From: Streptacidiphilus pinicola
GTDB taxonomy: Bacteria > Actinomycetota > Actinomycetes > Streptomycetales > Streptomycetaceae
Assembly: GCF_003258295.1 (NCBI RefSeq)
Contig: NZ_QKYN01000074.1
Location: 1 to 64,000, forward strand
DNA length: 64,000 nucleotides
Direction: 5' to 3'
Shown here: in pieces, positions 1 through 8,196 of the stretch
Position numbering within the stretch: position 1 is the stretch's first letter
Layout of the letters: each line of letters begins with the position of its first letter
Made by a program: the position numbers and the translations under genes
The notes under the pieces: model-generated
Told to the model about the DNA's origin: nothing
Databases searched by the model: none
What the model saw: only the letters and a program-made list of their open reading frames with translations

Positions 1-1
1 G

Positions 2-1456
2 CCGTCGACGGCCGCGCAGGAGAAGGGCATGGTCGCCGGCCGTCCCTTCCACGATCCGGCGAACGCCGACACCTCGGCCACGCAGCGGATCACGATCACG
101 CTCGACGCGCACCGGACGCGCTTCGACCTCGGCGGCCGCAAGGTCTGGGGCGAGTCCTACAACGGTGCCTTCACGGCCCCGACGATCCGCGTCGCCCCGG
201 GCTCCGCCGTGACGATCCATCTGGTCAACCACCTGAAGGTGGCCACCAACCTGCACTTCCACGGACTGCACGTGTCGCCGACCGGCGTCTCGGACGACCC
301 GTTCCTGTGCGTCGCCCCCGGCAAGGAGCTGACCTACCGGCTGGCGATCCCGCGCAACCACCCGCAGGGCACCTTCTGGTACCACAGCCACGCCATGGGC
401 ACGACCTGCCCCAAGCCCGGCGCGATGGTCGACGACTCCATGGGGCCGGCGCCCATGTTCATGCCGGGCGACGTGGAGAACCAGATCTTCGCGGGCCTGT
501 CCGGCGCGCTGATCGTCGGCGACGACCGCACCCTGCTGCCGCCGAAGCTGCGTCATATCACCGCCCACACCCTGGTGTTCAAGGACGCGCAGATCGACAC
601 CGGCGGCTCGATCGTGCAGAACCAGGGCGCGTCGTCGATCGACTCCGGTGCGCCGACCGTGCGCCTGGTCAACGGCCAGCTGCGGCCGGTGCTGTCGATG
701 CGCCCCAACGAGACGCAGCTGTGGCGGCTCGCGAACGCGGGCGCCGACATCTTCTACCGCCTCCACCTCGACGGTTACCGGTTCACCGTGATCGGCGAGG
801 ACGGCACCCCGGTCGCGAAGACGCGTACCGCGTCCGAGCTGCTGCTGCCGCCCGGCAAGCGCTACGACGTGCTGGTGACGGCCGGCGCGCACCCCGGCGG
901 GGCCTGGCTGCGCACCCTCGCCTACTCCAACGGCCCGCAGGGCGACAGCTATCCGGACACCCGGCTGCTCCGCCTGGACGTGCACGGCGGCACCACCACC
1001 CGCCTGCCCGGCGTCAGCGGCGCCGTCCCCAGCGCCGAGCCGGACCTGTCCCACGCGGCGATCGCGCAGCACCGGCGGCTCGTGCTCTCGGAGAGCGCCG
1101 ACGGCAACAGCTTCTACATCAACGGCAAGCAGTTCATGATGAACGACGGCTCCGTCTTCTCCACCCCCGCCAAGCTGGGGACGGTCGAGGAGTGGACCAT
1201 CGTCAACACCGCCGGTGAGGTGCACCCCTTCCACCTGCACACCTCGGACTTCCAGGTGATGTCGGTCAACGGGGTCCCGCAGCCCTACACGAACCGGCAG
1301 GACATCGTCCCGGTGCCGTTCGAGCAGAACGGCAAGCCGGGTGTGGTGGTGATCCGGGTCGCGTTCTCGGACTTCACCGGCCGCTACATGTTCCACTGCC
1401 ACATAGCGGCGCACGAGGACCACGGCATGATGAGCTTCATCAACGTCGTGGCCTGA
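2..1456 (+). CDS. Multicopper oxidase (laccase-like), 5'-truncated by window edge
   Basis: Copper-dependent oxidase that would take electrons from a phenolic, metal or other substrate at a type 1 site and reduce O2 at a trinuclear cluster. All four copper-ligand motifs are visible: HFHGLH near residue 76 (counting from the first in-frame Met at 29), WYHSHA near 117, HPFHLH near 400 and HCHIAAHEDHGMM at the C-terminus, whose last Met is the likely axial type 1 ligand. The frame is open to the window edge upstream of the Met at 29, so the true start and any export signal probably lie outside. The length fits a three-cupredoxin-domain enzyme. The substrate cannot be read from sequence. Confidence 0.9.
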   Translation, partial: PSTAAQEKGMVAGRPFHDPANADTSATQRITITLDAHRTRFDLGGRKVWGESYNGAFTAPTIRVAPGSAVTIHLVNHLKVATNLHFHGLHVSPTGVSDDPFLCVAPGKELTYRLAIPRNHPQGTFWYHSHAMGTTCPKPGAMVDDSMGPAPMFMPGDVENQIFAGLSGALIVGDDRTLLPPKLRHITAHTLVFKDAQIDTGGSIVQNQGASSIDSGAPTVRLVNGQLRPVLSMRPNETQLWRLANAGADIFYRLHLDGYRFTVIGEDGTPVAKTRTASELLLPPGKRYDVLVTAGAHPGGAWLRTLAYSNGPQGDSYPDTRLLRLDVHGGTTTRLPGVSGAVPSAEPDLSHAAIAQHRRLVLSESADGNSFYINGKQFMMNDGSVFSTPAKLGTVEEWTIVNTAGEVHPFHLHTSDFQVMSVNGVPQPYTNRQDIVPVPFEQNGKPGVVVIRVAFSDFTGRYMFHCHIAAHEDHGMMSFINVVA

Positions 1457-1476
1457 GCCGCGGACGCTCTCCCTGC

Positions 1477-2430
1477 TCAGCCCCGCTCGGCGAAGGCGGC
1501 CGCCACCGCCGGGCGGGAGGCGCCGCCGCCGAGCAGCGCCTTGAGCAGCACCCGGGCCTGGTAGGGGTGGAGGTAGCCGCCGTCGATCAGGCCCCGGCCC
1601 AGCAGGTCCGTCTCCGAGCCGGGCGCGCGGTAGGTGTCACGGTGCACCGAGCCCGCGCCCGTGCGGGAGGTCAGCACCACCGGCATCCGCGCCGCCAGCG
1701 CGCCCAGCGGTTCGACCAGCACGGCCGGGACATGCCCCACCCCGAACCCGGCCACGACCAGCCCGTCCAGGCCGGCCGCGAACGCGGTCAGCAGCGCCGG
1801 GTCGTCGTCGAGGGTCACCGTGTACAGCCCGACGCGCGCGGTGGCGCCCGGCGCGGGCAGCGGCTCCGGCCGCTGCGGGCGGGTGAGGATCCGCACCCGG
1901 CCTTCGACCAGGTGGCCGATCGGCCCGGTGTCGGGGGAGACGAAGGCGGCCGTCGAGGTGCTGTGTCTCTTCCGGACGAAGCGGGCGGCGTGGATCTCGT
2001 CGTTGAACGCCACCAGCACGCCGAGCCCGCGCGCGGCCGGGGACTCGGCGACGCGGGCGGCCGCGAGCAGGTTGGCCGCCCCGTCGTGCCCGGCCAGGGT
2101 CGGGTTGCGCATCGCGCCCGTCAGCACCAGCGGCGCCCCGTGCCGCCAGACCAGGTCGAGCAGGTAGGCGGTCTCCTCCAGGGTGTCCGTGCCCTGGGTG
2201 ATCACGATCCCGGGCGCGCCCGCGTCGACCGCCTCGGCGGCGGACGCGGCCACTTCCAGCACTCGCTCGAAGGTCAGGCTGCCGCCGCCGACCGGCTCAC
2301 GGTCGCGGATCTCCAGCGGCGCGCCGAGCGTCTCCAGGCCGGGGACGGCCGCGGCCAGCGCGGCTCCGTCCAGCCGGTCGGCCCCGGCCATCGAGATCGT
2401 GCCGCCCATCGCGTACAGCGTGACGCCCAT
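1477..2430 (-). CDS. L-asparaginase family protein
   Basis: Predicted amidohydrolase converting asparagine to aspartate and ammonia. The N-terminal MGGTISM carries the first catalytic Thr (TGGTI-type motif), and QGTDTLEETAY near residue 90 is the second catalytic motif (HGTDT-type, with Gln for His). The start at 2430 (MGVTLYAMGG) gives 317 residues, normal for the family. An in-frame extension to 2532 would add about 34 residues that do not resemble asparaginases and would overlap the ribosome binding site region of the next gene. No signal peptide is seen, so a cytoplasmic enzyme is likely. It converges with the multicopper oxidase gene, only 20 bp away. Confidence 0.88.
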   Translation of the reverse strand: MGVTLYAMGGTISMAGADRLDGAALAAAVPGLETLGAPLEIRDREPVGGGSLTFERVLEVAASAAEAVDAGAPGIVITQGTDTLEETAYLLDLVWRHGAPLVLTGAMRNPTLAGHDGAANLLAAARVAESPAARGLGVLVAFNDEIHAARFVRKRHSTSTAAFVSPDTGPIGHLVEGRVRILTRPQRPEPLPAPGATARVGLYTVTLDDDPALLTAFAAGLDGLVVAGFGVGHVPAVLVEPLGALAARMPVVLTSRTGAGSVHRDTYRAPGSETDLLGRGLIDGGYLHPYQARVLLKALLGGGASRPAVAAAFAERG

Positions 2431-2534
2431 GCCCCGACATGCTGCCAGGCCGCCACGCCGCGGCGTGCACGCCCCACCGAGCGGATCTACGGTGGTGGGG
2501 AACGATCCGAGGCCGCCCCACCCAGGAGGCACCC

Positions 2535-2768
2535 ATGCCCGGTTCCACCACCATCGGCCGCTCCGAGCGGCTGGTCATGCTCAGCCATCACGACGCCGAG
2601 CGACTCGCCGAGACCATGGCCCGCCTCGCCACGCTGCTGGCCGCGGACGACGCGGACCGGCTCACCGACCCGCAGGTCGCCCAGCTCTGCGGCGGCGACG
2701 CGTCGATGCGCGGCGACTACGCCCACTGGGCCGCCGAGGTGGGCGCCTACATCCGCGGCCACCTTTGA
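2535..2768 (+). CDS. Small hypothetical protein (77 aa)
   Basis: The reading frame is longer, but a strong AGGAGG at 2524-2529 places the start at the ATG at 2535. The product is 77 residues, acidic and predicted helical, with no cysteines, membrane segment or recognisable domain. The middle reads as an amphipathic helix pair (SHHDAERLAETMARL, then ADDADRLTDPQVAQL). It is transcribed divergently from the asparaginase gene and is followed by an inverted repeat and the metG leader. I do not recognise a function. Confidence 0.7.
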   Translation: MPGSTTIGRSERLVMLSHHDAERLAETMARLATLLAADDADRLTDPQVAQLCGGDASMRGDYAHWAAEVGAYIRGHL

Positions 2769-2808
2769 CCGAGGACCCGCAGCACACCGGCAAGCGGCAC
2801 GAACGGCA

Positions 2809-2829
2809 GAGCCCGCCGGGCGCGGGCTC
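2809..2829. repeat. Inverted repeat after the 77-aa gene
   Basis: GAGCCCG and CGGGCTC form a perfect 7-bp stem around a 7-nt loop, 40 bp after the stop codon of the 77-aa gene. There is no T-run, so it is a possible weak or rho-assisted terminator just before the metG leader promoter. Confidence 0.4.
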
Positions 2830-2832
2830 TGC

Positions 2833-2838
2833 TAACCT
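2833..2838 (+). promoter_or_regulatory. -10 element of the metG leader transcript
   Basis: TAACCT ends 6 nt before the ATG of the leader peptide. No Shine-Dalgarno sequence precedes that ATG, so the transcript probably starts at or next to the start codon (leaderless). Confidence 0.5.
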
Positions 2839-2844
2839 GCGTCC

Positions 2845-2895
2845 ATGATCTGCGCGCCGACCCGTCGAATGATGCGCCCCTCCCGGGGCTGCTGA
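2845..2895 (+). CDS. Putative leader peptide for metG attenuation (16 aa)
   Basis: Short open frame encoding MICAPTRRMMRPSRGC, with adjacent methionine codons 9 and 10 at 2869-2874. It sits between a -10-like hexamer and a terminator hairpin upstream of the methionyl-tRNA synthetase gene, as expected for a leader whose translation senses Met-tRNA charging. A ribosome stalled at the Met-Met pair would cover segment 1 (2876-2880) and free segment 2 (2885-2890). One reaching the stop at 2893 would cover segment 2. The assignment rests on architecture; expression is not shown. Confidence 0.6.
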   Translation: MICAPTRRMMRPSRGC

Positions 2896-2939
2896 ACGAC
2901 GCACGCGCGCGTCCTGAAGGCCCCCACCAGGGGCCTTTT
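2876..2939 (+). terminator. Attenuator of metG: competing hairpins and rho-independent terminator
   Basis: The terminator is AAGGCCCC (2917-2924) paired with GGGGCCTT (2930-2937) around a 5-nt loop, with TTTT at 2936-2939. Segment 2 (GGGGCT, 2885-2890) can pair either with segment 1 (GCCCC, 2876-2880) or with the terminator's 5' arm GGCCCC (2919-2924), which would prevent termination. The mutually exclusive pairs 1:2, 2:3 and 3:4 are the classical attenuator layout. The T-run is short but typical of high-GC actinobacteria. Confidence 0.65.
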
Positions 2940-2990
2940 CGCATCTCGGCGCAGGCCCCTCCCGCAGCCACGACGCAGGAGATGAGCCCG

Positions 2991-4496
2991 TTGAGCTACT
3001 ACGTCACCACCACCATCCCGTACGTCAACGCCCGGCCGCACCTGGGCTTCGCACTGGAACTGGTGCAGGCCGACGTGCTCGCCCGGCACCGGCGTTCGCG
3101 CGGCGGCGCGGTCCGCTTCCTCAGCGGCACGGACGAGAACTCGCTGAAGAACGTGCTCGCCGCGGAGGCCGAGGGCGTCGCCGTGCAGGACCTCGTCGAC
3201 CGCAACGCCGAGGCCTTCGCCGAGCTGGCCGCGCCGCTGGCGCTCTCCTTCGACGACTTCATCCGTACCAGCCGCGACCCGCGCCACCGCGAGGGCGTCG
3301 CCCACCTCTGGCAGCGCTGTGCCGAGGCCGGCGACTTCTACCGCAAGGCCTACACCGGCCGCTACTGCGTGGGCTGCGAGGCCTTCTACGCCGAGGACGA
3401 GCTCGTCGAGGGCCGCTGTCCGGACCACGGCACGGAGCCGCAGACCGTCAGCGAGGAGAACTGGTTCTTCCGGCTCTCGCGCTATGAGGACCAGTTGCGC
3501 GAGCTGATCACCAGCGGCGAGCTGCGCATCGAGCCGGCCTCGCGGCGCAACGAGGTGCTGGGCCTGATCGACTCCGGCCTGCACGACTTCTCCGTCTCCC
3601 GCAGCCGCGCCCGCGCCCGGGGTTGGGGCATCCCGGTGCCCGGCGACGAGGACCAGGTCGTCTACGTCTGGTGGGACGCGCTCGGCAACTACGTCACCAG
3701 CCTCGGCCTGGGCGGCGACGCACCGGGGGAGGAGTTCGAGCGCTGGTGGGCGGGCGACGGCGAGCGGGTGCACCTGGTCGGCAAGGGCGTGCTGCGGTTC
3801 CACGCCGTCTACTGGCCGGCCATGCTGCTCTCGGCGGGCCTGCCGCTGCCGACCCGGATCCTCGTCCACGACTACCTGACGGTGTCCGGGCGGAAGATCA
3901 GCAAGTCCGCGGGCGACGTGGTCGACCCCGCCGAGCTGGTCGCCCGCTACGGCACCGACGCGGTGCGCTGGTGGCTGCTGCGTGAGGTGCCGCGGGTCGG
4001 CGACGCGGACTTCACCGAGGAGCGCCTGGTCGCCCGCGCGGACGCGGACCTCGCCGACGGCTTCGGCAACCTCGTCCACCGGGTGGTCACCATGGTCCAC
4101 CGCTACCGGGACGGCGTCGTCCCGGAACCCTCGGCCCCGACCACCGCCACCTCCGAGCTGCGCGCCGTCTGCGAACGCGCGGCGGGCCGGGTGGACGCGG
4201 CGCTGGACGCCTTCGACTACCGCGCGGCCGCTGCCGCGGTCTGGACCCTGGTGGAGGAGGCGAACCGCTGCATCGACCGCACCCGCCCCTGGGAACTGGC
4301 CAAGTCCGAACGCGGCGGCCTGCGTTCGGCCCCCCTCGACGCCGCGCTGGCCGCGCTGGTCGCGGCCTGCCGCGAGCTGGGCGCGCAGCTCCGGCCTTTT
4401 CTGCCGGAAGCCGCGGAACGCATCGTGGAGAGGTGCACTCCGGTGGACGGCCGCCTGCCGGCGTCGACGCCGCTGTTCCTGAAGCTGGGTGAATGA
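2991..4496 (+). CDS. metG: Methionyl-tRNA synthetase
   Basis: Class I aminoacyl-tRNA synthetase charging tRNA-Met. The N-terminus YYVTTTIPYVNARPHLGFALE contains the HIGH-type signature as HLGF. A CVGC...CPDH zinc-type insertion follows around residues 125-145, and KISKS (KMSKS signature) lies near 305. At about 500 residues it is the short form without a C-terminal tRNA-binding domain. Two starts are possible. The ATG at 2982 is only 2-3 nt from the AGGAG at 2977-2981, whereas the TTG at 2991 has 9-nt spacing and begins MSYYVTT as in homologues, so I prefer TTG. Expression is probably set by the upstream attenuator. Confidence 0.95.
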   Translation: MSYYVTTTIPYVNARPHLGFALELVQADVLARHRRSRGGAVRFLSGTDENSLKNVLAAEAEGVAVQDLVDRNAEAFAELAAPLALSFDDFIRTSRDPRHREGVAHLWQRCAEAGDFYRKAYTGRYCVGCEAFYAEDELVEGRCPDHGTEPQTVSEENWFFRLSRYEDQLRELITSGELRIEPASRRNEVLGLIDSGLHDFSVSRSRARARGWGIPVPGDEDQVVYVWWDALGNYVTSLGLGGDAPGEEFERWWAGDGERVHLVGKGVLRFHAVYWPAMLLSAGLPLPTRILVHDYLTVSGRKISKSAGDVVDPAELVARYGTDAVRWWLLREVPRVGDADFTEERLVARADADLADGFGNLVHRVVTMVHRYRDGVVPEPSAPTTATSELRAVCERAAGRVDAALDAFDYRAAAAAVWTLVEEANRCIDRTRPWELAKSERGGLRSAPLDAALAALVAACRELGAQLRPFLPEAAERIVERCTPVDGRLPASTPLFLKLGE

Positions 4497-4499
4497 CCT

Positions 4500-4620
4500 G
4501 CACCATCCAGGGGCGGAGGAACTGCGCGGGCAACCACCGTGTGCGGATGGCCCTGCGCGTTCGGCGACTCACCGCCTTGGGTGGCTTGTCGCGCAGTTCC
4601 TCGCGCCCCTGGGATGGTGC
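4500..4620. repeat. Intergenic inverted repeat, copy A
   Basis: Arms at 4500-4533 and 4586-4620 are near-perfect reverse complements (GCACCATCC(C)AGGGGCG... and its mirror) around a central region that also folds. The whole unit is closely matched at 39804-39916. It lies between the convergent metG and FUSC genes, so it probably works as a bidirectional terminator or transcript-stabilising structure. There is no transposase and no target duplication that I can see. Confidence 0.75.
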
Positions 4621-4633
4621 GACGCGCCCCTTC

Positions 4634-6697
4634 TCAGGACGCCAGGGCGTCCTGGAGGCCCGTCACGGCCTCCGTCAGGATGGAGGCGTCGGTGATGATG
4701 TCCGGCGGGGTGCCGTCGTCCGACTGGGACCAGGTCTGGAAGGCCTCGCGGACCGGGGTGAGGTCGACGGGGGCGCCCGCGCGGATCGCGTCGGCGGCGA
4801 GGGTGAGTTGGGCGCGGACGACGGTGGCGAAGGCCGTCGCGCCGGGTGACTCGCCCTCCGCGGCGGGGATGTGGGCCTCGATCAGCATCGTGGTGCGGCC
4901 GATCGCGGCGATCGCCGCACGCGCGTCGGAGAGCTGGGACGGGCGCAGGCCCCGCTCGCGGACGGGTTCGGCCGCGGCGGAGGCCTCCGTCGCGGTCAGC
5001 GCGGCGCGGGCGCCGCGGTGGTCGAGCAGGGCGTCGCGCAGGGCGCGACGGTTCTGCTGGGACGGCTCGCCGTAGGCCTCCAGGCCCGCCGCGGCGTACT
5101 GGCCGGCGGCGGCGATGTAGTCGGCGAGCCGCTGGGGCAGCCGGACCGTCTGCCAGGTGGGCCAGACCGCGTACGCGGCGAACGCGAGCAGCCCGCCGAG
5201 CAGCGTCATGCCGACGCGCTCCAGCGCCGTGTAGCGGACCACGAGCCCGTCCATGGAGAGCAGGAAGACGACGTAGACGGAGACCAGCGCGCTCAGCGCC
5301 ATGTAGCCGGCCCGCATCGTCAGGTACGCGCAGCCGACCGCCACGACGGCCAGCAGCCCGCAGACCCAGGGCGCGGGCTTGGCCAGCACCATGACGCCGG
5401 AGGCGAGGCCGACGCCGACGACGGTGCCGGCCAGGCGGGCGACCCCGCGGGTGTAGGTGTGGGAGAACTCCGGCCGCATGATCATCATGACCGTCATCGC
5501 GGCCCAGTAGCCGTGCCCGAAGGGCAACAGGAAGCCCAGGCCCTCAGCGAGCGTCACCACCACCGCGACGCGGACCGCGTGCCGCATGACCGGTGAACGG
5601 CGGGTCCAGTGCCGCTGCACCGCCGCGGCGAAGAGCGGCAGCAGGCCGCGCAGGCCCGGGCGGCGCAGGTAGCGCGGCTGGTCGTCCTCGGCGGGGGCGT
5701 CGAGCGCGTCGGTGACCTCGGCGAGCAGGCCGATCAGGCGCAGCGCGGTGTGCCGGGCGATGCCGTGCAGGACGGGGCCGTCGGGTGGCAGGGCCAGCGC
5801 ACGGTAGGCGCGTTCGGGCACCTGCGCGCCCTCGCCGCTGCGGATCGAGCGGGCGGCGGCGTCCAGGATCTCGGCGGCGGCCGCGAGCAGTTCGCGCGCC
5901 CGATCGCGCTCCCGGCCCTCCTCGGCGGCGCCGACCCTCGGGTCCGCGAGCGCGGCGAGCGCGGGGCGCAGCCGCTCGACGAGGGACCGGACGCCAGTGA
6001 GCTCCGAGGGACGGCTGCGTGCCTGACCGGGTGTCACGCGCGCGGCCTCGCGCGCGGCCATCAGGGGGTCGGGGTCGAACGGCGCGAACGGGTCGTGCCG
6101 TAGCCGCCGGGCGTAGTCGGCCATCGAGGCGCAGGCCTCGGCGAGCGCCTCGCGGTGTGCGCTCCACCGGTCCACCGGCCACAACTGCACCAGCAGCGCC
6201 TGGATCACCCCGCCCGCCGCGATCACCCCCGTATGCTGCGCGGCCTCCGGCACGCTCTCGGGCAGCGTCACCACGACGAGCATGACCGTGACCGCCATCG
6301 ACGCCAGGATCCCGGCCGTCTGCCCGGCCACCCAGGCCATGCCCGCCGAGAACGCCCACACCGCCAGCACCAGGAGGAACAGCGGCCGCCACGGCGAGAC
6401 GAGATAGCCGACGAAGGTGCTGACGGACAGCGCCAGCGCGGTGGCCAGCGCCAGCCACGGGCGCGGCCGGTAGCTGCGCTGGAACGTCGCCATCCCCGCG
6501 AGCTGCGCCCCGAGCGCGGCGGACGTCGCCATTGCGGGCCCGCCCAGCGCGAGCGCGCCGAACAGCGCGATGGCGACACCGACCGCCCCGCGCAACGCCG
6601 CCAGCGGCTGGTTCGTCGCCCGCTCCACCCTGAGCCCCGAACGGGTCGCGGTCTTGAGCGAGCGGTACCAGGCAGACCCGGGCGTGGAGGTGGACAT
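4634..6697 (-). CDS. FUSC-family membrane protein (687 aa)
   Basis: Large inner-membrane protein with two similar hydrophobic bundles. Helices at roughly residues 30-160 (ALRGAVGVAIALFGALALGG onward) are followed by a cytoplasmic helical region, then a second bundle at about 370-520 (VRVAVVVTLAEGLGFLLPFGHGYWAA, TVMMIMRPEFSHTYTRGVARLAGT). This pattern and the HGYWA...RPEF...R...GT signature are typical of fusaric-acid-resistance/aromatic-acid-exporter proteins. Export of aromatic compounds is inferred from the family only. A TAAGCT hexamer 8 nt upstream of the ATG suggests a leaderless mRNA. It converges with metG across the inverted repeat. Confidence 0.82.
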   Translation of the reverse strand: MSTSTPGSAWYRSLKTATRSGLRVERATNQPLAALRGAVGVAIALFGALALGGPAMATSAALGAQLAGMATFQRSYRPRPWLALATALALSVSTFVGYLVSPWRPLFLLVLAVWAFSAGMAWVAGQTAGILASMAVTVMLVVVTLPESVPEAAQHTGVIAAGGVIQALLVQLWPVDRWSAHREALAEACASMADYARRLRHDPFAPFDPDPLMAAREAARVTPGQARSRPSELTGVRSLVERLRPALAALADPRVGAAEEGRERDRARELLAAAAEILDAAARSIRSGEGAQVPERAYRALALPPDGPVLHGIARHTALRLIGLLAEVTDALDAPAEDDQPRYLRRPGLRGLLPLFAAAVQRHWTRRSPVMRHAVRVAVVVTLAEGLGFLLPFGHGYWAAMTVMMIMRPEFSHTYTRGVARLAGTVVGVGLASGVMVLAKPAPWVCGLLAVVAVGCAYLTMRAGYMALSALVSVYVVFLLSMDGLVVRYTALERVGMTLLGGLLAFAAYAVWPTWQTVRLPQRLADYIAAAGQYAAAGLEAYGEPSQQNRRALRDALLDHRGARAALTATEASAAAEPVRERGLRPSQLSDARAAIAAIGRTTMLIEAHIPAAEGESPGATAFATVVRAQLTLAADAIRAGAPVDLTPVREAFQTWSQSDDGTPPDIITDASILTEAVTGLQDALAS

Positions 6698-6767
6698 CGC
6701 CGGTCAGCTTAGTTGAACCGGAGGGTCGGACCGTCAGTTCCCGGCTGCGTTCACGGCGTCGGTCGGA

Positions 6768-8060
6768 CTAGCCGTGGCAGAGGTCGACGTGGCGGACGTT
6801 GAGCACCGCGTTCGCCGCGTCGATCAGGCGGTCGCGCGAGAGAGAGCCGTTGCTGACCGCGGCCGCGACCGCGTTCGCCGACGCGGTGGTGAGGCCGGGG
6901 ACGTCCGGCTCGAGGCTGAACATCACCATGTCCGCGCCCGCCCGCAGGGCCTGGACGGTGGCCTGGGGGACGGAGTAGCCCGCGGCGGAGATGGCTTTCG
7001 CGTCGAGGGCGTCCGTGATCACCAGACCCTTGAAGCCGAGCTTGCCCTTCAGCTCGCCGTCGATGACGGCCGAGGAGAGCCCGGAGGGGAGCGTGGTCAG
7101 GCCGGGCACCGTGTCGTTGGAGACCATGACCGCCGGCGCCCCGGCGGCGATGGCCGCCTTGAACGGCGCCATGCCGCTCTGCTGCTCCGAAGACCACGGC
7201 ACCGTGTACGCGGGGCCGAGGTCGGAGTTGTAGCTGGAGCCGCCGATCCCCGGGAAGTGCTTGACCACCGGGATCACGCCGCCGGCCTGCATGCCCTTCA
7301 TGTAGGCGACGCCGTCGCGGGACACCACGGACGGGTCGCCACTGAAGGCGCGCCACCCGTCGGGGTTCTGCGCGCTCGGGGCCGCGTTGGTGCCGTCGAC
7401 GTCGATGACCGGGCCGAGGTCCATGTTCACGCCCGCCGCCGCCATCTTCTGGGCGACCTGGGCGGTGGCCTGCTGGATCTGCGCCTCGCTGTAGTTCGCG
7501 GCCATGTACGCGGGCCACGGCAGCGAGCCGACGAGGTTGGCCATCCGCTGGATGTCGCCGCCCTCCTCGTCCGTCATCACCAGCAGGCCGAGGTTGCCGG
7601 GAACGTGTGACTTCAGCGTGGCCATCTGCTGGCCGAGGTCCGCCGGCGCCGAGTTGCCGAAGAGCAGCACGCCGCCGGCGCCCGCGGCGACCTCCGCCGT
7701 GGCGTCGGAGACGCTGGTCTCGGAGACGGGGACGGCAATCGTCAGCATCGCCAGGCGCTGGTTGGACCAGCCCGCCAGCTTGGAGGTGTTGGTGCAGCTC
7801 GGCGTCGCGACGTCCTGGGAGCCGGACGTGGTGGTGCTGTGCTGGGAGGGCTGCCGGCTGGGCGCCACGTTCTTGGCCGGGCTGTTCGCGCCGCCGGGGG
7901 CGGACGCGGAGGCGGAGCCCGTCCCGGTCGAGGCGGAGGAACCGGCGGCGGACGCCTTGGCGGTCGGGGCCGACCCGCCGCAGGCGGCGAGCGGCACCAC
8001 GGTGACGGCGGCGAGCGCGGCCACGCCAAGCGCGGCGGAGCGGGTGCGGCGGTCGGTCAT
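6768..8060 (-). CDS. Glycoside hydrolase family 3 lipoprotein (beta-N-acetylhexosaminidase-like)
   Basis: Secreted lipoprotein: positively charged N-terminus, hydrophobic segment and LAAC lipobox with Cys27, then a low-complexity Ser/Ala/Thr linker to about residue 85. The GH3 N-terminal barrel follows, with DEEGGDIQRM near 170, KHFPGIGGSS near 265 and ITDALDAKAIS near 350; the Asp of the last is the likely nucleophile. The family removes N-acetylglucosamine from cell-wall fragments. The acid/base Asp-His dyad normally found after KHFPGHG (D-S/T-H) is not recognisable here: the stretch reads YNSDLGPA. Either a different general acid is used or activity is altered. Confidence 0.83.
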   Translation of the reverse strand: MTDRRTRSAALGVAALAAVTVVPLAACGGSAPTAKASAAGSSASTGTGSASASAPGGANSPAKNVAPSRQPSQHSTTTSGSQDVATPSCTNTSKLAGWSNQRLAMLTIAVPVSETSVSDATAEVAAGAGGVLLFGNSAPADLGQQMATLKSHVPGNLGLLVMTDEEGGDIQRMANLVGSLPWPAYMAANYSEAQIQQATAQVAQKMAAAGVNMDLGPVIDVDGTNAAPSAQNPDGWRAFSGDPSVVSRDGVAYMKGMQAGGVIPVVKHFPGIGGSSYNSDLGPAYTVPWSSEQQSGMAPFKAAIAAGAPAVMVSNDTVPGLTTLPSGLSSAVIDGELKGKLGFKGLVITDALDAKAISAAGYSVPQATVQALRAGADMVMFSLEPDVPGLTTASANAVAAAVSNGSLSRDRLIDAANAVLNVRHVDLCHG

Positions 8061-8196
8061 GGTGGGGGCTTCCGGGCAGGGGGCAGAGACGTTTCCTCTC
8101 CCACTGTCCGGGTTCGATCCGATTTATCCAAGGAACCGAGAGAAGCATCACTCCCTCGTGGAACCCGGAACCGCGACCGCCGCGGACCGCCGTCGA

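Noticed and set aside
1567-2835. 422-codon plus-strand frame across the asparaginase gene
   Set aside because: It is the antisense of a convincing asparaginase, Arg/Gly/Gln-rich without motifs; typical shadow in high-GC DNA.
2832-4100. 422-codon minus-strand frame across metG
   Set aside because: Antisense shadow of the methionyl-tRNA synthetase gene with low-complexity composition.
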